Assembly: GCA_034698045.1 (NCBI GenBank)
Contig: JAQGAU010000986.1
Location: 1 to 22,188 of the forward strand
DNA length: 22,188 bases
Reading direction: 5' to 3'
DNA from: Paramacrobiotus richtersi
Lineage: Eukaryota; Tardigrada; Eutardigrada; Parachela; Macrobiotidae
Part shown: positions 8,770 to 18,930 of the stretch, one piece after another
Layout: each line of letters starts with the position of its first letter
How positions within the stretch are numbered: position 1 is the stretch's first letter
Notes under the pieces: generated by a model
Told to the model about the DNA's origin: nothing
What the model saw: only the letters and a program-made list of their open reading frames with translations
The model's database searches: none
Program-made: the position numbers and the translations under genes

Positions 8770-10222
8770 CTGCTGATCCTCAGGGTTCCGTTTTTCGTCT
8801 CGATCAGCACGACCGTTGTTGTTTTATCCTCCCACGATACCAAGATATAGGTTACGAACAATCCGACAAGCTATAAAACATACATTAAGCTGTGTAGTAA
8901 CATGTTACTATCGTCCTTAATAATCATCAATGGCTTTGCTTACGCCGGTGACGAACTCGCTGTTGATATTGAGAAGACCACCCAGGCTGAATCCGGTGTG
9001 CTCTCTGTCCATAAACTGCACACGTATCGCTGCGTCCTTTTTGTATTCGCTGGCTGGCGTATCCCGAACCCGCGCGCTGATAGCATCAGCCATCGCATTA
9101 GCCTGTGGCACAACCAAACCGAATAGAAACGCTTTAGCAAAAATGGAAATCCTGTCATGAAGACAATCACCAAGAACGATAACTGTGAATGGGTTTTGTT
9201 ACTAAGCCAAACTACTCTGTACTATAGGTAATTCGGAAAGAAATACAGGTTTGAAAAAACGGGTGTCTACAGGAAATTGATAAATGCGCATACCTTAATA
9301 TTTAGTACGACAAATAATACCGTCCTCAGCAAAGCGAACACGAAAACCTGAGTAGCAAACAAAGTCAACCGTCTCGTTTGCACTGCGTCCGATTCCGCTC
9401 GCAGAGAAGTGGTCACATATAACGCGTAAGAAATTCATACGCATACTGGACCAGCAGGAAGAAATCCATTTTTGTTCGGATAATGCTTCCAACGCGGCAA
9501 AGCTCGGTGTGTGCTTTCAGTGGTGTTTCAGCACCATCCGGAGCGGCCATGGTGTAGGCAGCGCATATATTGCGAAAGGTCACCGCCAGCGCTGCGGAAA
9601 TGAAAATGACAACACTCTGGCATAGTATTGCCATGCTCCTCTGCAGAAGAAAACATGGTTCCACGACCAGTGCCGTGATGCCTTTAAACGTGTCCCAAGC
9701 ATCGTGACTCTTTTGCAGACTGGGTGCGCGTAAATTGTCAATCATCCCTTCTATAGCTGGGTATAGGGAGAATCCACAAATGCCAAGAAGAAACATTTGC
9801 AGAGCAAACAGCGCAGTTTTATTGGCTTTGTTAAGATGTTGCTCACAGATTAAGCTGCACGCTTTTAACCACCCAGCACAATTCCAAAACCCGGTGATTA
9901 GTCCAATGTACGCAAGTGTTGGCCAGAGCTTTTTTGTGACAGCTGTGAAATTTTTGATTAATTCCGTGGGAGATGTTGGCGATGTGATTGTTTGGTTTCT
10001 TACCATGAATTCAAGGCAGCTGAGCATTGTACCAGTAAATATTAAGATCGCCCATACGTTTAGGAGCCTGTCCAGTATAAACCCCGCTGTGCGAGTACTC
10101 TTCTTTGGTTTCCCGTGCTCAATACGCCCTAGGAAACGAGCGACGAAGAGACAAGGTCTGCACATTGTTTCTACAAATCCGCCGGATTGGCACATGTAGA
10201 TACATGTTTGTTCATCCGTCAT
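8766..10222 (-). CDS. Gustatory receptor family protein A (frame-disrupted)
   Basis: Three-exon minus-strand gene for a ligand-gated 7-transmembrane chemoreceptor of the plasma membrane. Exon 1 is 10222-9294, exon 2 is 9102-8944 (53 codons) and exon 3 is 8870-8766. The introns are 191 bp and 73 bp with GT-AG ends (donors GTATGC and GTAAGC). Both splice sites are phase 0, as is typical of the C-terminal introns of insect GRs. Family marks are GFWN followed by WL and HL, a GFSLGGLLNIN motif before TM7, and the hallmark TY (LFVTYILVSW) at the start of exon 3. It aligns with genes B and C throughout. Exon 1 is not in one frame: the first part reads to QYAYEF, and the homologous continuation (YALYVTTSLRAES to VVLNIK) is in another frame, so about one base is missing near 9425-9440. 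It is either a pseudogene or has an assembly error. Corrected length would be near 397 aa. Confidence 0.75.
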
Positions 10223-10935
10223 TGCGAATCAGAAGATAGAAAGCCAGGTATTCAACAGACGTATGGAGCAAATATCTTAGAAAGATATACATAATACATC
10301 AAAAATATTTTTTATAGATGACGTGCTGTTTATATTCCTATAGGAGTCCTTTGTAACAGATCAGATGGAGCAAGAAAATTAACAAGATATGCACTGTCAC
10401 TGGCCACACATCAGATGGTATGCCCTGGGGTTATAAAGTTTCGCTGAATACGTAGTATTCTAGCCGGGACATTCAATACCAGTTTCCAGTGTTTGCTGAA
10501 CGTTAACTCGCGTACACTCTCGAACAACTTGTGACCGTATTCAGCTGAAGCTATTGCCGGCCAAAGTGACCCCGGTCTGGTAATTAAAAACGGTTGTTTC
10601 GCTCTGCAGTGCCAGAGTTCCGCCGGAAAAGAAGAATAATCCTGTTATACCTAAATTCTGAATAGGTATATATAGGAAAAAGCCAACCTGCGCCAAAAAA
10701 CTGACAAAAACAGGTGATTCAAGTTTTTTTTTAAGTCTAACTGGGCGCTACGAATGCTGGTTCGAACCCGATCCGGGAACGGATGAGTGGCTAGTCCAGT
10801 CTTCTTATCTACGTCTGAAATGAATCCAACGCTGCAATAAAGCTTTGTGCAATAGGATTTTTATTAGTCTCTGGCTGCTGCATTGAGGAAGCATTACCGT
10901 GTGCCGCCAAACATGCATTTGTAAGGATTCTTGAT
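10223..10935. other. Region upstream of GR gene A, no gene seen
   Basis: This 0.7-kb stretch lies 5' of GR gene A and presumably holds its promoter. It contains an AT-rich TATATATAG-like stretch near 10668 and a GGTTCGAACC word near 10760 that resembles an RNA polymerase III B box. No complete tRNA folds around it. Confidence 0.3.
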
Positions 10936-10941
10936 TTACAG

Positions 10942-11257
10942 CGTTACGGCAGATGGGAAAGCGTGGTTGGACGTACGTGAGGTAGTGCAAGAGAGAGCAA
11001 CTGCGATGTTCATGGTGGCGGCGCTTATTGATCTCAGTTGGCATTTTTACGGCGACGAACGAAACAGAGGGAAGGCCGTACTTTCCCCGAAAACAAGCTC
11101 CCATATTTTTTGTCGCTTAATTGTCTGCCGGACCGAGGGGACATTTGGAGGGGGGAGATTACAGATACTGCCGGAAACAATCGTTTACCATGTATCCACG
11201 AAAGTTTTCGTGCTTGCACTTCATACGTGCACAGTTGAAACAACCTTTTGTCCTTAA
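10942..11257 (+). CDS. Candidate exon of unknown gene
   Basis: Following a good acceptor (GATTTACAG, ending 10941) a plus frame stays open to a TGA or TAA-type stop at about 11257. The first half is coding-like (TADGKAWLDVREVVQERATA, then DLSWHFYGDERNRGK). The second half is less convincing and the true exon may end at an internal donor. It could belong to the three-exon gene starting at 11401, but I could not join them with matching splice phase. Confidence 0.22.
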
Positions 11258-11400
11258 GAAACAGATCTACCGTATTTTAATCTATTATGTTAGTCTTCCT
11301 GAGTGTTGGTTTCTTGCATTCTGATAAGTGAAATAATGATGTGCTCATTTGCGCAAAACAGCGTCCATAATGTGAACCTGATTTCATTGATACAATATTG

Positions 11401-12283
11401 ATGCCGCCATGTACCGTGATCAAAAGTACACCGTCCCCGTCACAAAAAAGCCTTCCTTCACCTCTGACAATGGCCGCAATGCTGTCGCTTATGGACAAAC
11501 TGAAGAGTAAAGACACTGTAGCTATTCATATTCTGCCATTGACATTAAATTCCATCATTCATTACAAGCAACTGAAACAAGACATTAATACACAAGGAGT
11601 TAATCGTTTGGCAATCCCTAAGTAGCGTTTGAGTTCAGTGTAAACTGTAAAAGTTCTGTTTACTCCAACCGAATTAGCCAACGGACCCGGAAAGGTAGCG
11701 GACTACATATACCCGAAATTTACGATGGCGTTTCATGCAGTTTTGTTTCGTTACAGGACAATATTTTAACAGACACGAGGAAAAAAACGTGTACCGGTAC
11801 CTCTTCGCAGATGAGAAACCGGATATTCCCTTCACAACCGTTCCTCGTACACCCTCTCCCGCTTCGTGGAACTGTTGTGTTGATCTGATCATTAACAACG
11901 GAGACAGTTTGGGTCAAATCGAAATTTTGGTGCGACCGGATTTGGCATCTGCATGCTGCCAATACTTGAAGAACATGATCGAGGGCGGATATCGACTGTA
12001 TTTCTGTAACAAGGTCAATGAGGAGCCGAACGAGGTCCTGCCGCTCGCTGCGTTGGTAGCTGAGGAGCGCAACTCTCTGGCGCACTCCGCCAGGGACGCG
12101 GTCTGGTTCGAATGGAATGAGCCGTTTGTTCGTCTGCACCTTTCTGCTTGGGGTAAGCCAGGTCGGCGGTATAGCGCGGTTTTCGGCCATGTGTGCAGCG
12201 CGTTCGGTGAAGACGGGTTCGACCGTTTTCGGAAGCTGTGCCGCGAAAGCGTCGTGAAAGGTCATGTCGAGTTTTCTCTGTAG
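11401..12283 (+). CDS. Unrecognised three-exon protein, about 233 aa
   Basis: Model: exon 1 11401-11506, exon 2 11626-11694, exon 3 11757-12283 (stop TAG 12281-12283). The second intron (11695-11756, 62 bp) has clean ends, AAAG before GTAGCG and TTTCGTTACAG at the acceptor. It joins RISQRTRK to GQYFNRHEEK in phase 1. The first intron (119 bp, donor GTAAAG, acceptor CTAAGTAG) is weaker but keeps phase. Exon 3 has strong third-position GC preference, which supports this strand over the long open frame on the minus strand. There is no signal peptide or membrane segment. The N-terminus is S/P-rich, and the centre and C-terminus look globular (VDLIINNGDSLGQIEILVRP, then DAVWFEWNEPFVRLHLSAWG). The family is not recognised. 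Its stop lies 20 bp from the stop of the convergent BACK-domain gene. Confidence 0.6.
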
Positions 12284-12303
12284 TAAAATGCTGCCAAACT
12301 CTC

Positions 12304-12777
12304 TTACATTTCTGTTCGAGCTGTCCGAGAGTGTGCTCTGTTGCAGGTAAACCAGATGCAGCATGACAGAGGCCCCAAAGTCACTTTCAAAGAGTCTGTG
12401 GCACTGGAGGCACGCTCTTTTGCCCACCTGGAAGAAGAAATTAGAACGAACAGAATGAGTTCTTCAGAGCGCTAAGTGCAGTTACGGCATAAATTTACTT
12501 TCGCTGTTAAGAAACTTCCAAGGACAACAACCACTGGAAACCAAGTCTCAGGTAGATAATCATCTGATGGGTTATGGTGCACAACTTACCGAACTATAGC
12601 TTGATGGATCGTAGGCTCCGGCGCGGAGAGATTGTTACACTCCAGTACAGCTTTCAGCGACGGCAACGTGACGGACAGGAAGTCCGGTTGTTCCAAAGCA
12701 TCTTTCGTGCGATGACATATCTCAGCAAATGCAGTCGCAGCCAAACTGTCTTCGCCAATCAGACGTGCGGCACGTGC
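12304..12777 (-). CDS. BACK domain of a BTBD1/2/3/6-type BTB protein (5' part missing)
   Basis: This gene has no long ATG-started frame and is easily missed. Exon a is 12777-12590 and exon b is 12427-12304. The intron (12428-12589, 162 bp) has a GTAAGTTG donor and a TTCTTCTTCCAG acceptor, and the phase-2 join gives AIVRWAKERA. The translation follows the BACK domain closely: ARLIGEDSLAATAFAEICHR, then FLSVTLPSLKAVLECNNLSA, then the RW signature and LGPLSCCIWF, in the order seen in BTBD1/2-like proteins (QARLFDEPQLASLCLENI..., AVVRW, LG..L..IRF). These proteins act as Cullin-3 ubiquitin-ligase adaptors. The upstream BTB domain was not found between 12778 and the next gene at 13500, and the downstream PHR domain is absent. 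The match also fades after LGPLSCC. I read it as a truncated gene or pseudogene, or a gene with a remote 5' exon. Confidence 0.6.
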
Positions 12778-13366
12778 CTACGTAATTGCGAGTGCCAACA
12801 GAACATTTGTAATATAAAATATTCGCAGGTCTTCTTCATTAATTCTATTGAGGTGCTAGTCTGTATATCACGTAGTACGTGTGTTACGTAACGGTGTTAC
12901 TTAACGTGTTGCTATTCGCTGTTGTTTACTGTTTGTACGACTGTCGGTGCATAGATGCGATTGCCTGTAGAATGCCTTCTTCGTGAAAGTGATCGTTGTT
13001 TAGTTAGTCGATGCGAGAGTGTGTCGAGAGAAGAGCTGGTAATCAGAAGCTAGATTCTGGTTAAGTGTGTGTGTGATTAAACTAACGTGTTGACGGAAGT
13101 TTGTGTGTGTTTGGTAACCTCTGTAGGAAAGAAGGATCTTCCTTACGGAAGTTAAGTAGCTGTGAGCTAGCAAGTAGTAGAAAGAGAGAGTTCTTCCACA
13201 TTAGAATAAGAGCCCAGAGATCCTCTTGTACCGACTGTGTCTGGTTGGTAGTACGCCAGGTCTGGTAGACTGGAGAGTACGTCGCTATCTTGCACAACAA
13301 TTGTATGAATGCTCATCCTTCACTCAGTGAAATCAAAGTGGTTACCCATTCTCAGCACTCTGGATT
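12778..13366. other. Region between BACK fragment and duplication, no gene seen
   Basis: I searched the minus strand here for a BTB domain and found none. GT-rich stretches occur near 13064-13078 and 13100-13110. The last bases before 13367 show little similarity to the sequence before 16902, so this marks the left edge of the duplicated unit. Confidence 0.4.
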
Positions 13367-13499
13367 GGGGACATTTCTTGGAGCATGAAGTCTATTAGAA
13401 CAAATTCTGTACGAGTACGGCTTCAAACTGCGCAGCCGTTATGATATGTAAATATATATGCATTACACATGCCGTCAAACGGGAGCGCGCGCTGATCAC

Positions 13500-14922
13500 T
13501 CACAAGTCAGAATCAAGATGGCCAAACGAACAGTTGCACTTCAAGCCATCGGATATTTGTGGACATTTTTCAGCATCCCACATGAAAAGACTGTACGTCA
13601 CCAGCATTCCTGCCATCTACGAACAAATTGGTAATGATCTCAATTTACCAAGCTAGGAGGCTCATAACTTACGTACTCCGAGCACAAAACGGCAGTTAAT
13701 GTTGACCAGCCCTCCAGCACTGAACCCATAATGGCTTCTGTCCATGAGGTACACCGAACAAACATGGTTCTTTTTCTGCGGTCCATACGGCATGATAAGG
13801 ATGCGAGCGGCCATGATATCCGCCAGTGCGGCACCCTAAGAACACACCACACTGTCAAATGGAGTACCTTCGACAAAATGACGAAGCGCTGATCAATAAA
13901 GTAACAACTTGAACTATGGGTCACTTTATCAGCAGTTTATGAATCTCCTGGTTAGTAGGAAACGTAGTAACCGGTAAAATTACCTTGATACTGAGAAGAA
14001 CAAGGGCGATCGTCCGCACTGTCGCCATAAACATTGACGAGAAAAAAAGCACGGTAAAGGATTTAATTTCATCAGATGACCGGTACCGTAGTACCGTCAC
14101 CATGTATAACACCGTCACAAAGTCCCGTACATAGAGCCAAAAGAGGCCGTTTTGCATTTTGCTTCGAAGACTTCTGATATGGACAGAGAGAGCGGCATGC
14201 TGCTTAACGATTTCTTCAGTTGTACATTCTGTATCGGTGGTTCTATTGTACGACGCGGTAATATTGTCGAAGCATAAAAGGGACGCAACCGACACGAACA
14301 CGACGATACCCTGAGCCACAGAAAACTGACAATCCAAAATGTATGGTAATATGTACATAGTTACAAACAGGCTGCGGTCGAGTTTCATGTCCGTTGCCAG
14401 GTTCTCAATCGCCGGATTAGCGGTATTGTATTCGTGTACCATACCAAGAACTGCAGTGGTTATCGACCAGGAAAACAGGACTGCAAGAACAACAAACAGC
14501 ACAACTAACTGATTTCGGTTTCGAGATGTCAGGTGTCTTTGTAGAATAACACCCAATTCCAGAAGCCAGGGTCGAAAATTCCAAAACCCATAGTTAAGTG
14601 CGAGGGAAGTTAACGGCATCCAGACATTGTATGACACATTCATTAGACTTTGGATCAGTTCAGGGGAACTTTGTGGAATATGGTCGATTCCTCTTGCATA
14701 TGCAGAGAAGGAGATGCAGCAACAAATGTTTATGCTGACTAGCAACAGAGCCGACCAAACGGTTACCAGACGCTCTACCATACATGAGCAAAAGGGGGAT
14801 TCTTCTGGATTTGTGGTAAACGGGACTATGCCAGTTAGGTGCAAAAGGAGCAACGGTAAACGCGTCCAACGCGCGATGAAGGAACCGTGTAGAACACCAC
14901 ATGCCACTGGTTTTGACTGCAT
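13500..14922 (-). CDS. Gustatory receptor family protein B (intact)
   Basis: Exons are 14922-13984 (313 codons), 13835-13677 (53 codons) and 13616-13500 (38 codons plus stop), giving 404 aa, the usual GR length. The introns are 148 and 60 bp, both phase 0, with donors AAG then GTAATT, and GGA then GTACGT. The protein is a 7-transmembrane chemoreceptor with clear membrane segments around residues 52-76, 97-118, 138-162, 190-218 and 260-313, plus the C-terminal pair. Marks are NYGFWNFRPWLLELG, HYGFSAGGLVNINCRFVLG, and LVTYSLFMWD with the TM7 TY. The start is fixed by alignment with gene C: upstream in this copy the frame meets a TAG. The last intron has a second donor/acceptor pair that also keeps frame (see findings). 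It is closely related to gene C. Confidence 0.85.
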
Positions 14923-15404
14923 GTTTCTTATTGCGGTACTAATCTCCTACAAAACTAGTTCCAGTTTGCGTAACATTCCGTCCAGTAATCATGCCGCTGT
15001 GTGAAACAATTATAACCATCCGAATTTCTGGTATACGCGAGACATCGCTTTTCTCTGATGAAGTAATGTCTTCATGGCACCTAACTGCAGAAATGCTAGA
15101 CCAAGCGGCTGAAAGTCTGTCAGAGAATTTCTATCGGTATCAGATGTCCCGTGGTTATTTGTTGTTTTCCTAGCTGCTCGTGATTATACATCATGCTTTG
15201 TGACGGACATTTACGTCTGCAAGTATTCATTCACCAAAATACATTTTTATTGTCTAATCGAATACAAATTTGCACAACGCAGAAAAAATACAATAACTTT
15301 TATAGAAAACTTCCACAGTGGTTTGTGGTTTACAGCGAACCATACCACAACTTAAAGCCGATTATTACACTATAAAAACCTATTGAATAAAACCACTGCT
15401 GTAA

Positions 15405-15712
15405 ATGTTGTGGTTGGCAGCAAAAAAGTTGGCTCTGGTAAACAGCATGTCCAGGATACCCAGGCAGTTCCACTTGAACTCGATGCGTCGTAAAGGTGGT
15501 AGTTTTGTCCCTACAGTTGCCGACAAGCGTTGCAGAAAGAACTACCATAACAGGAACATAACGAAATGCAACTTCAATAATCGTGAAACTTGAAAGCAGA
15601 TTCCTCCGTACACTCACTTCTGTAAGCTAAAATCAAGACTCTAGTTGTTCTCGTACAATATGCATGTTGCTAAAACTAGTCGAACTAGAGTAGAAGTAAC
15701 TGCAACCTTCCT
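15405..15712 (-). pseudogene. Decayed copy of the cysteine-rich secreted-protein gene
   Basis: This segment aligns with the intact gene at 19469-18931. The equivalent of the start codon (15712-15710) reads AGG instead of ATG. The donor next to it is GTTGCA rather than GTGCGT, and the acceptor CAG has become CAT. The cysteine-rich middle, about 75-80 codons, is deleted, so the signal-peptide part (VVLSATLVG) runs straight into the C-terminal part (NCRDKTTTFTTHRVQVELPG). The stop TAA has become CAA, which lets the frame read on. Only the C-terminal QLFCCQP motif is well kept. Five independent lesions make this a relic, although a short open frame remains. Confidence 0.75.
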
Positions 15713-16068
15713 TTTCGGGTCGGTACAGACCATCGGCCAGCCGAAGTTGCACATAACCGCATCAGTCGCGACACGAATTTCAGACCAGCTGCTAAGGGCT
15801 TCCAGATTATTCACAGTATTGAAAATAATTTGACAAAAGCGGAAGCATTAATTCGCATAAAAGTTACGGTAAATCAAGAACATTTTACCAGTCTCGTTAT
15901 TTTCTGGTAATTCCCCGATTCCACTCCGGCGCATGACTAGTTCACGTCCGTCATGGTTCCGGAAATCTGCACTTCGGCACCCGCTTTGTTGAATCGGAAA
16001 TAAATACGAGATGTGATCCGCACCGTTGTCCCACAAGCAGTATCGATAACAATACAACAATAATATTG

Positions 16069-16089
16069 TAATTATAATTATTATAATTA
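16069..16089. repeat. Perfect AT palindrome
   Basis: TAATTATAAT and ATTATAATTA are exact complements around one T. It lies in the spacer of unit 1 and could extrude a cruciform or be a simple AT-repeat product. Confidence 0.4.
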
Positions 16090-16991
16090 AGGATATTTCA
16101 GAGCTGTTCCGAAGTATAGTGGTATTACTAAATCGTTACCACATGCGTGATCATGACACGCCACGCGGGTGTTATGAGCTTTCGACGAGTGTATCGCACT
16201 GTATGATTATAACTGTACTCTGCCGCGAAATGCGAGGAAAATCGCTGCAGGAACTGGCCGTGTTACTTTACCACTGGTTAGCTGTTGTTTTCTAGGTTAT
16301 TTTCTGCCGTTCAGTAGCAAGCTGGACTATTATCCAGTTACTGCAGATGCAAACAAGGACTGTGGCACGGTAAATATGTGCCTTCTCATGATCAAACCCA
16401 CTGGACGTACGCTGCGGTATTGTATCCAGGATTTGCAAGCTATACCCTCACACAGGTAAACCAATGATAAGCGATGTGATCGAAGAGAACCATACGAAGG
16501 AAATTAAACAGCGGTGTTTTCCCACACGGACAACAGAGAGTAATTAGCTGCAGCTAACAACAGAACGGGAAGCTCAACACATGCTTTAATATGGTTCCTT
16601 ATTTTCGCTGTAGAAATTATGTTATTTTTTAATGTCATCAGCCATGACCGAGCAGAATCCTAATATCTGCATTATGATACTTAACTGCTTTCGTTCATAT
16701 GACAGTCTACTTTACAGTTCTGCGCACAAAACATTAAGGACTGCCGAAAAAGGTCGCTATTCGCCACATCATCGTGACAATCTTCGCATGTATGTGGAAT
16801 ATTACACGATACTAATTAGTCTCGAAACAGCGAAGTAAACCGTTCCAGTTACAACATACTGTGCACTAGTACGTTGTGGATAGTAACATGATAAAAATAT
16901 CTGGGGACATTTCTTGAAGCATGATGTCTATTAGAACAAATTCTGTGCCACTTCATCTGCGCAAACGTTATGATATGTCAGTATGCATCAC

Positions 16992-18471
16992 TCATTTTGT
17001 CATAAGTGAACGCGCACTGATCACTATGAATCGCTGCCAAGCGAACAGTTGTACTTCAAAACACGGGACATTTGCGGGCATTTCTCCGCATCCCACATGA
17101 AAAGACTGTACGTCACCAATAATCCTGCCACCTGCGAAGAAATTTGTAATGATCTCTTCTATTTAACAACCCTGGAGGTGCCTGATAACTTACGTACTCC
17201 GAGCACAAAGCGGCAGTTCACATTGACAAGTCCTCCAGCACTGAACCCGAAATGGCTTCTATCCATCAGCAGTACCGAATAAACACCGTTCTTTCTCTGT
17301 GGCCCATACGGCATGATAATGATGCGAGCGGCCATGGCATCCGCCAATGCGGCACCCTGTGGACCCACCGTAATATAAAATGGACGTGTGACAAAATCAC
17401 CATGGCGTCGGTCAGTGAATTAGCAACTTAAACTATGAGTATAAACCACTTTACTTTGCAGCTTTCGAATCTCCAGTTGGTACAAACAGTAACACATTGA
17501 CAACCAGTCATTTGCATTTACAAACTTACCTTGATATGAAGAAGAACAAAGGCAATCGTCCGCACTGTCGCCACAGTCATTGAGGAGAAAAAAAGCACGG
17601 TAAAGGATTTAACCTCATCATATGACCAGTATCGTAGAGCGGTCACCATGTACAACACCGTCACGCAGTCTCGTACATAGAGCCAGAAAAGGGCGTGTTG
17701 CATTTTGCGATTGATCATTTTGATATGGGCAGATAGACCCGCCTGTTGCTTTAAACTTTTTTCGGCTATACCATCTGCATTTACCGTTTTCGTATACGAG
17801 GAAACAATGTTATCAAAACATAGCAGCGACGCAACCGACACAAAGACGATGATACCCTGCGCCAGAGCAAACTGACAATCCAAGATATAAGGTAAACTGT
17901 ACATCGTTACAAACAGTCTCCTGTCGAAGTTTATGATCGTTGCCAGGTTCTCAATCACCGGATTAGCGGTATTGTTGTAATTGTTTACTATACCAAGAAC
18001 TGCGGTGGTTACCGACCAGGAAAACAGGACTGCAAGAACAACAAACAGCACGATCAATTGCTTCCGGTTTCCTGAAGTCAGATGGCGCTGTAGAATAACA
18101 CCCAGTTCCAGAAGCCATGGCCGAAAATTCCAAAACCCATAGTTCAGTGCGATGGAAGTGAACGGCATCCAGACATTGTATGAGACATTCATTAGACTTT
18201 GGATCAGCTCAGGGGAACTTTGTGGAATATGGTCGATTGCTCTTGCGTATGCTGTGAAGGAGATGCAGCAACAAATGTTTATGCTGACTAGCAACAGAGC
18301 CGACCAAATGGTTACCAGACGCTGTGCCATACATGAGTAAAACGGGGACCGTTCTGGATTTGTGCTAGACGGGACTATGCCAATTATGTGCAAAAGCATG
18401 AGCGGCAAGCGCGTCCAGCACGCGATAAAAGAACCGTTTAGAACATCACAGGGGAGTGGCTTTGACGGCAT
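16992..18471 (-). CDS. Gustatory receptor family protein C
   Basis: Exons are 18471-17530 (314 codons), 17356-17198 (53 codons) and 17132-16992 (46 codons plus stop), about 413 aa. The introns are 173 and 65 bp, phase 0, with donors AAG then GTAAGT, and GGA then GTACGT. Membrane segments lie near residues 52-76, 97-118, 138-162, 190-218 and 260-313. Marks are NYGFWNFRPWLLELG, HFGFSAGGLVNVNCRFVLG and LLVTYSLF. An ATG two codons upstream (18477) is also possible; I chose 18471 because it matches gene B. After the TYSLF motif this copy has one extra A in an A run (17100-17104, five A against four in gene B). The C-terminal tail is therefore read in a different frame from genes A and B and ends at 16992 instead of near 17024. 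The core of TM7 is unaffected. Confidence 0.82.
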
Positions 18472-18930
18472 ATTCATGAATGCAGTAGTAATTTCGTACA
18501 AAACAAGTTTTAATTACTGTAACAATCCGTCCAGCAAGCCGCTATGTAGAAAAATTTTCACCACCCGGATTTCTGGTATATACGGCACACCGTTTTTCTC
18601 TGCAGTAGTATCGTACCCACGGCTGCAATAATAAACCGCAGAAACATGCCTGACCAAGCGGCTGTCAGTCTGTCAAAGAATTTCGATCAGTATCAGATGT
18701 CCCGAGGTTCTATGTTGTTTTCCTAGCTGCTGGTGAGTGTATATCACGCTTTGTGACGCACATTTACATCCGCAAATATTCATCCGCCAAAACACATTCT
18801 TATAGACTAAATCAAATCTAAATCTGCTACAGCGCAGTAAAATTACAGTAAATGTTACAAAAGTTGCCATAACTCAAGCGCCGGTTATAATGTTACAGAA
18901 ATCTAATTAATAAAACCACTGCTGTGAATA

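Larger units (their letters stand above)
13367..16901. repeat. Tandem duplication unit 1 (GR gene B plus decayed secreted-protein gene)
   Basis: The sequence starting GGGGACATTTCTTG near 13367 recurs near 16902, and similarity continues through the GR gene, its upstream region, the cysteine-rich gene and the following spacer. For example, the GTGTTTTCCCACAC block near 16514 matches one near 20350. The offset between copies drifts from about 3.5 to 3.8 kb because of indels. The next copy starts immediately where this one ends. Confidence 0.75.

Noticed and set aside
10740-10785. GGTTCGAACCC word resembling a tRNA T-loop or SINE B box
   Set aside because: The flanks do not form a T stem, anticodon arm or acceptor stem on either strand, and no A box lies at the right distance.
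11720-12427. 235-codon open frame on the minus strand
   Set aside because: It overlaps the plus-strand exon 11757-12283, which has clean splice sites and coding-like third positions. At its upstream end it is also out of frame with the BACK-domain exon 12427-12304. I treat it as a shadow.
13640-13924. 94-codon minus-strand frame over GR gene B exon 2
   Set aside because: The real exon (13835-13677) is in a different frame, fixed by alignment with genes A and C and by its splice sites.
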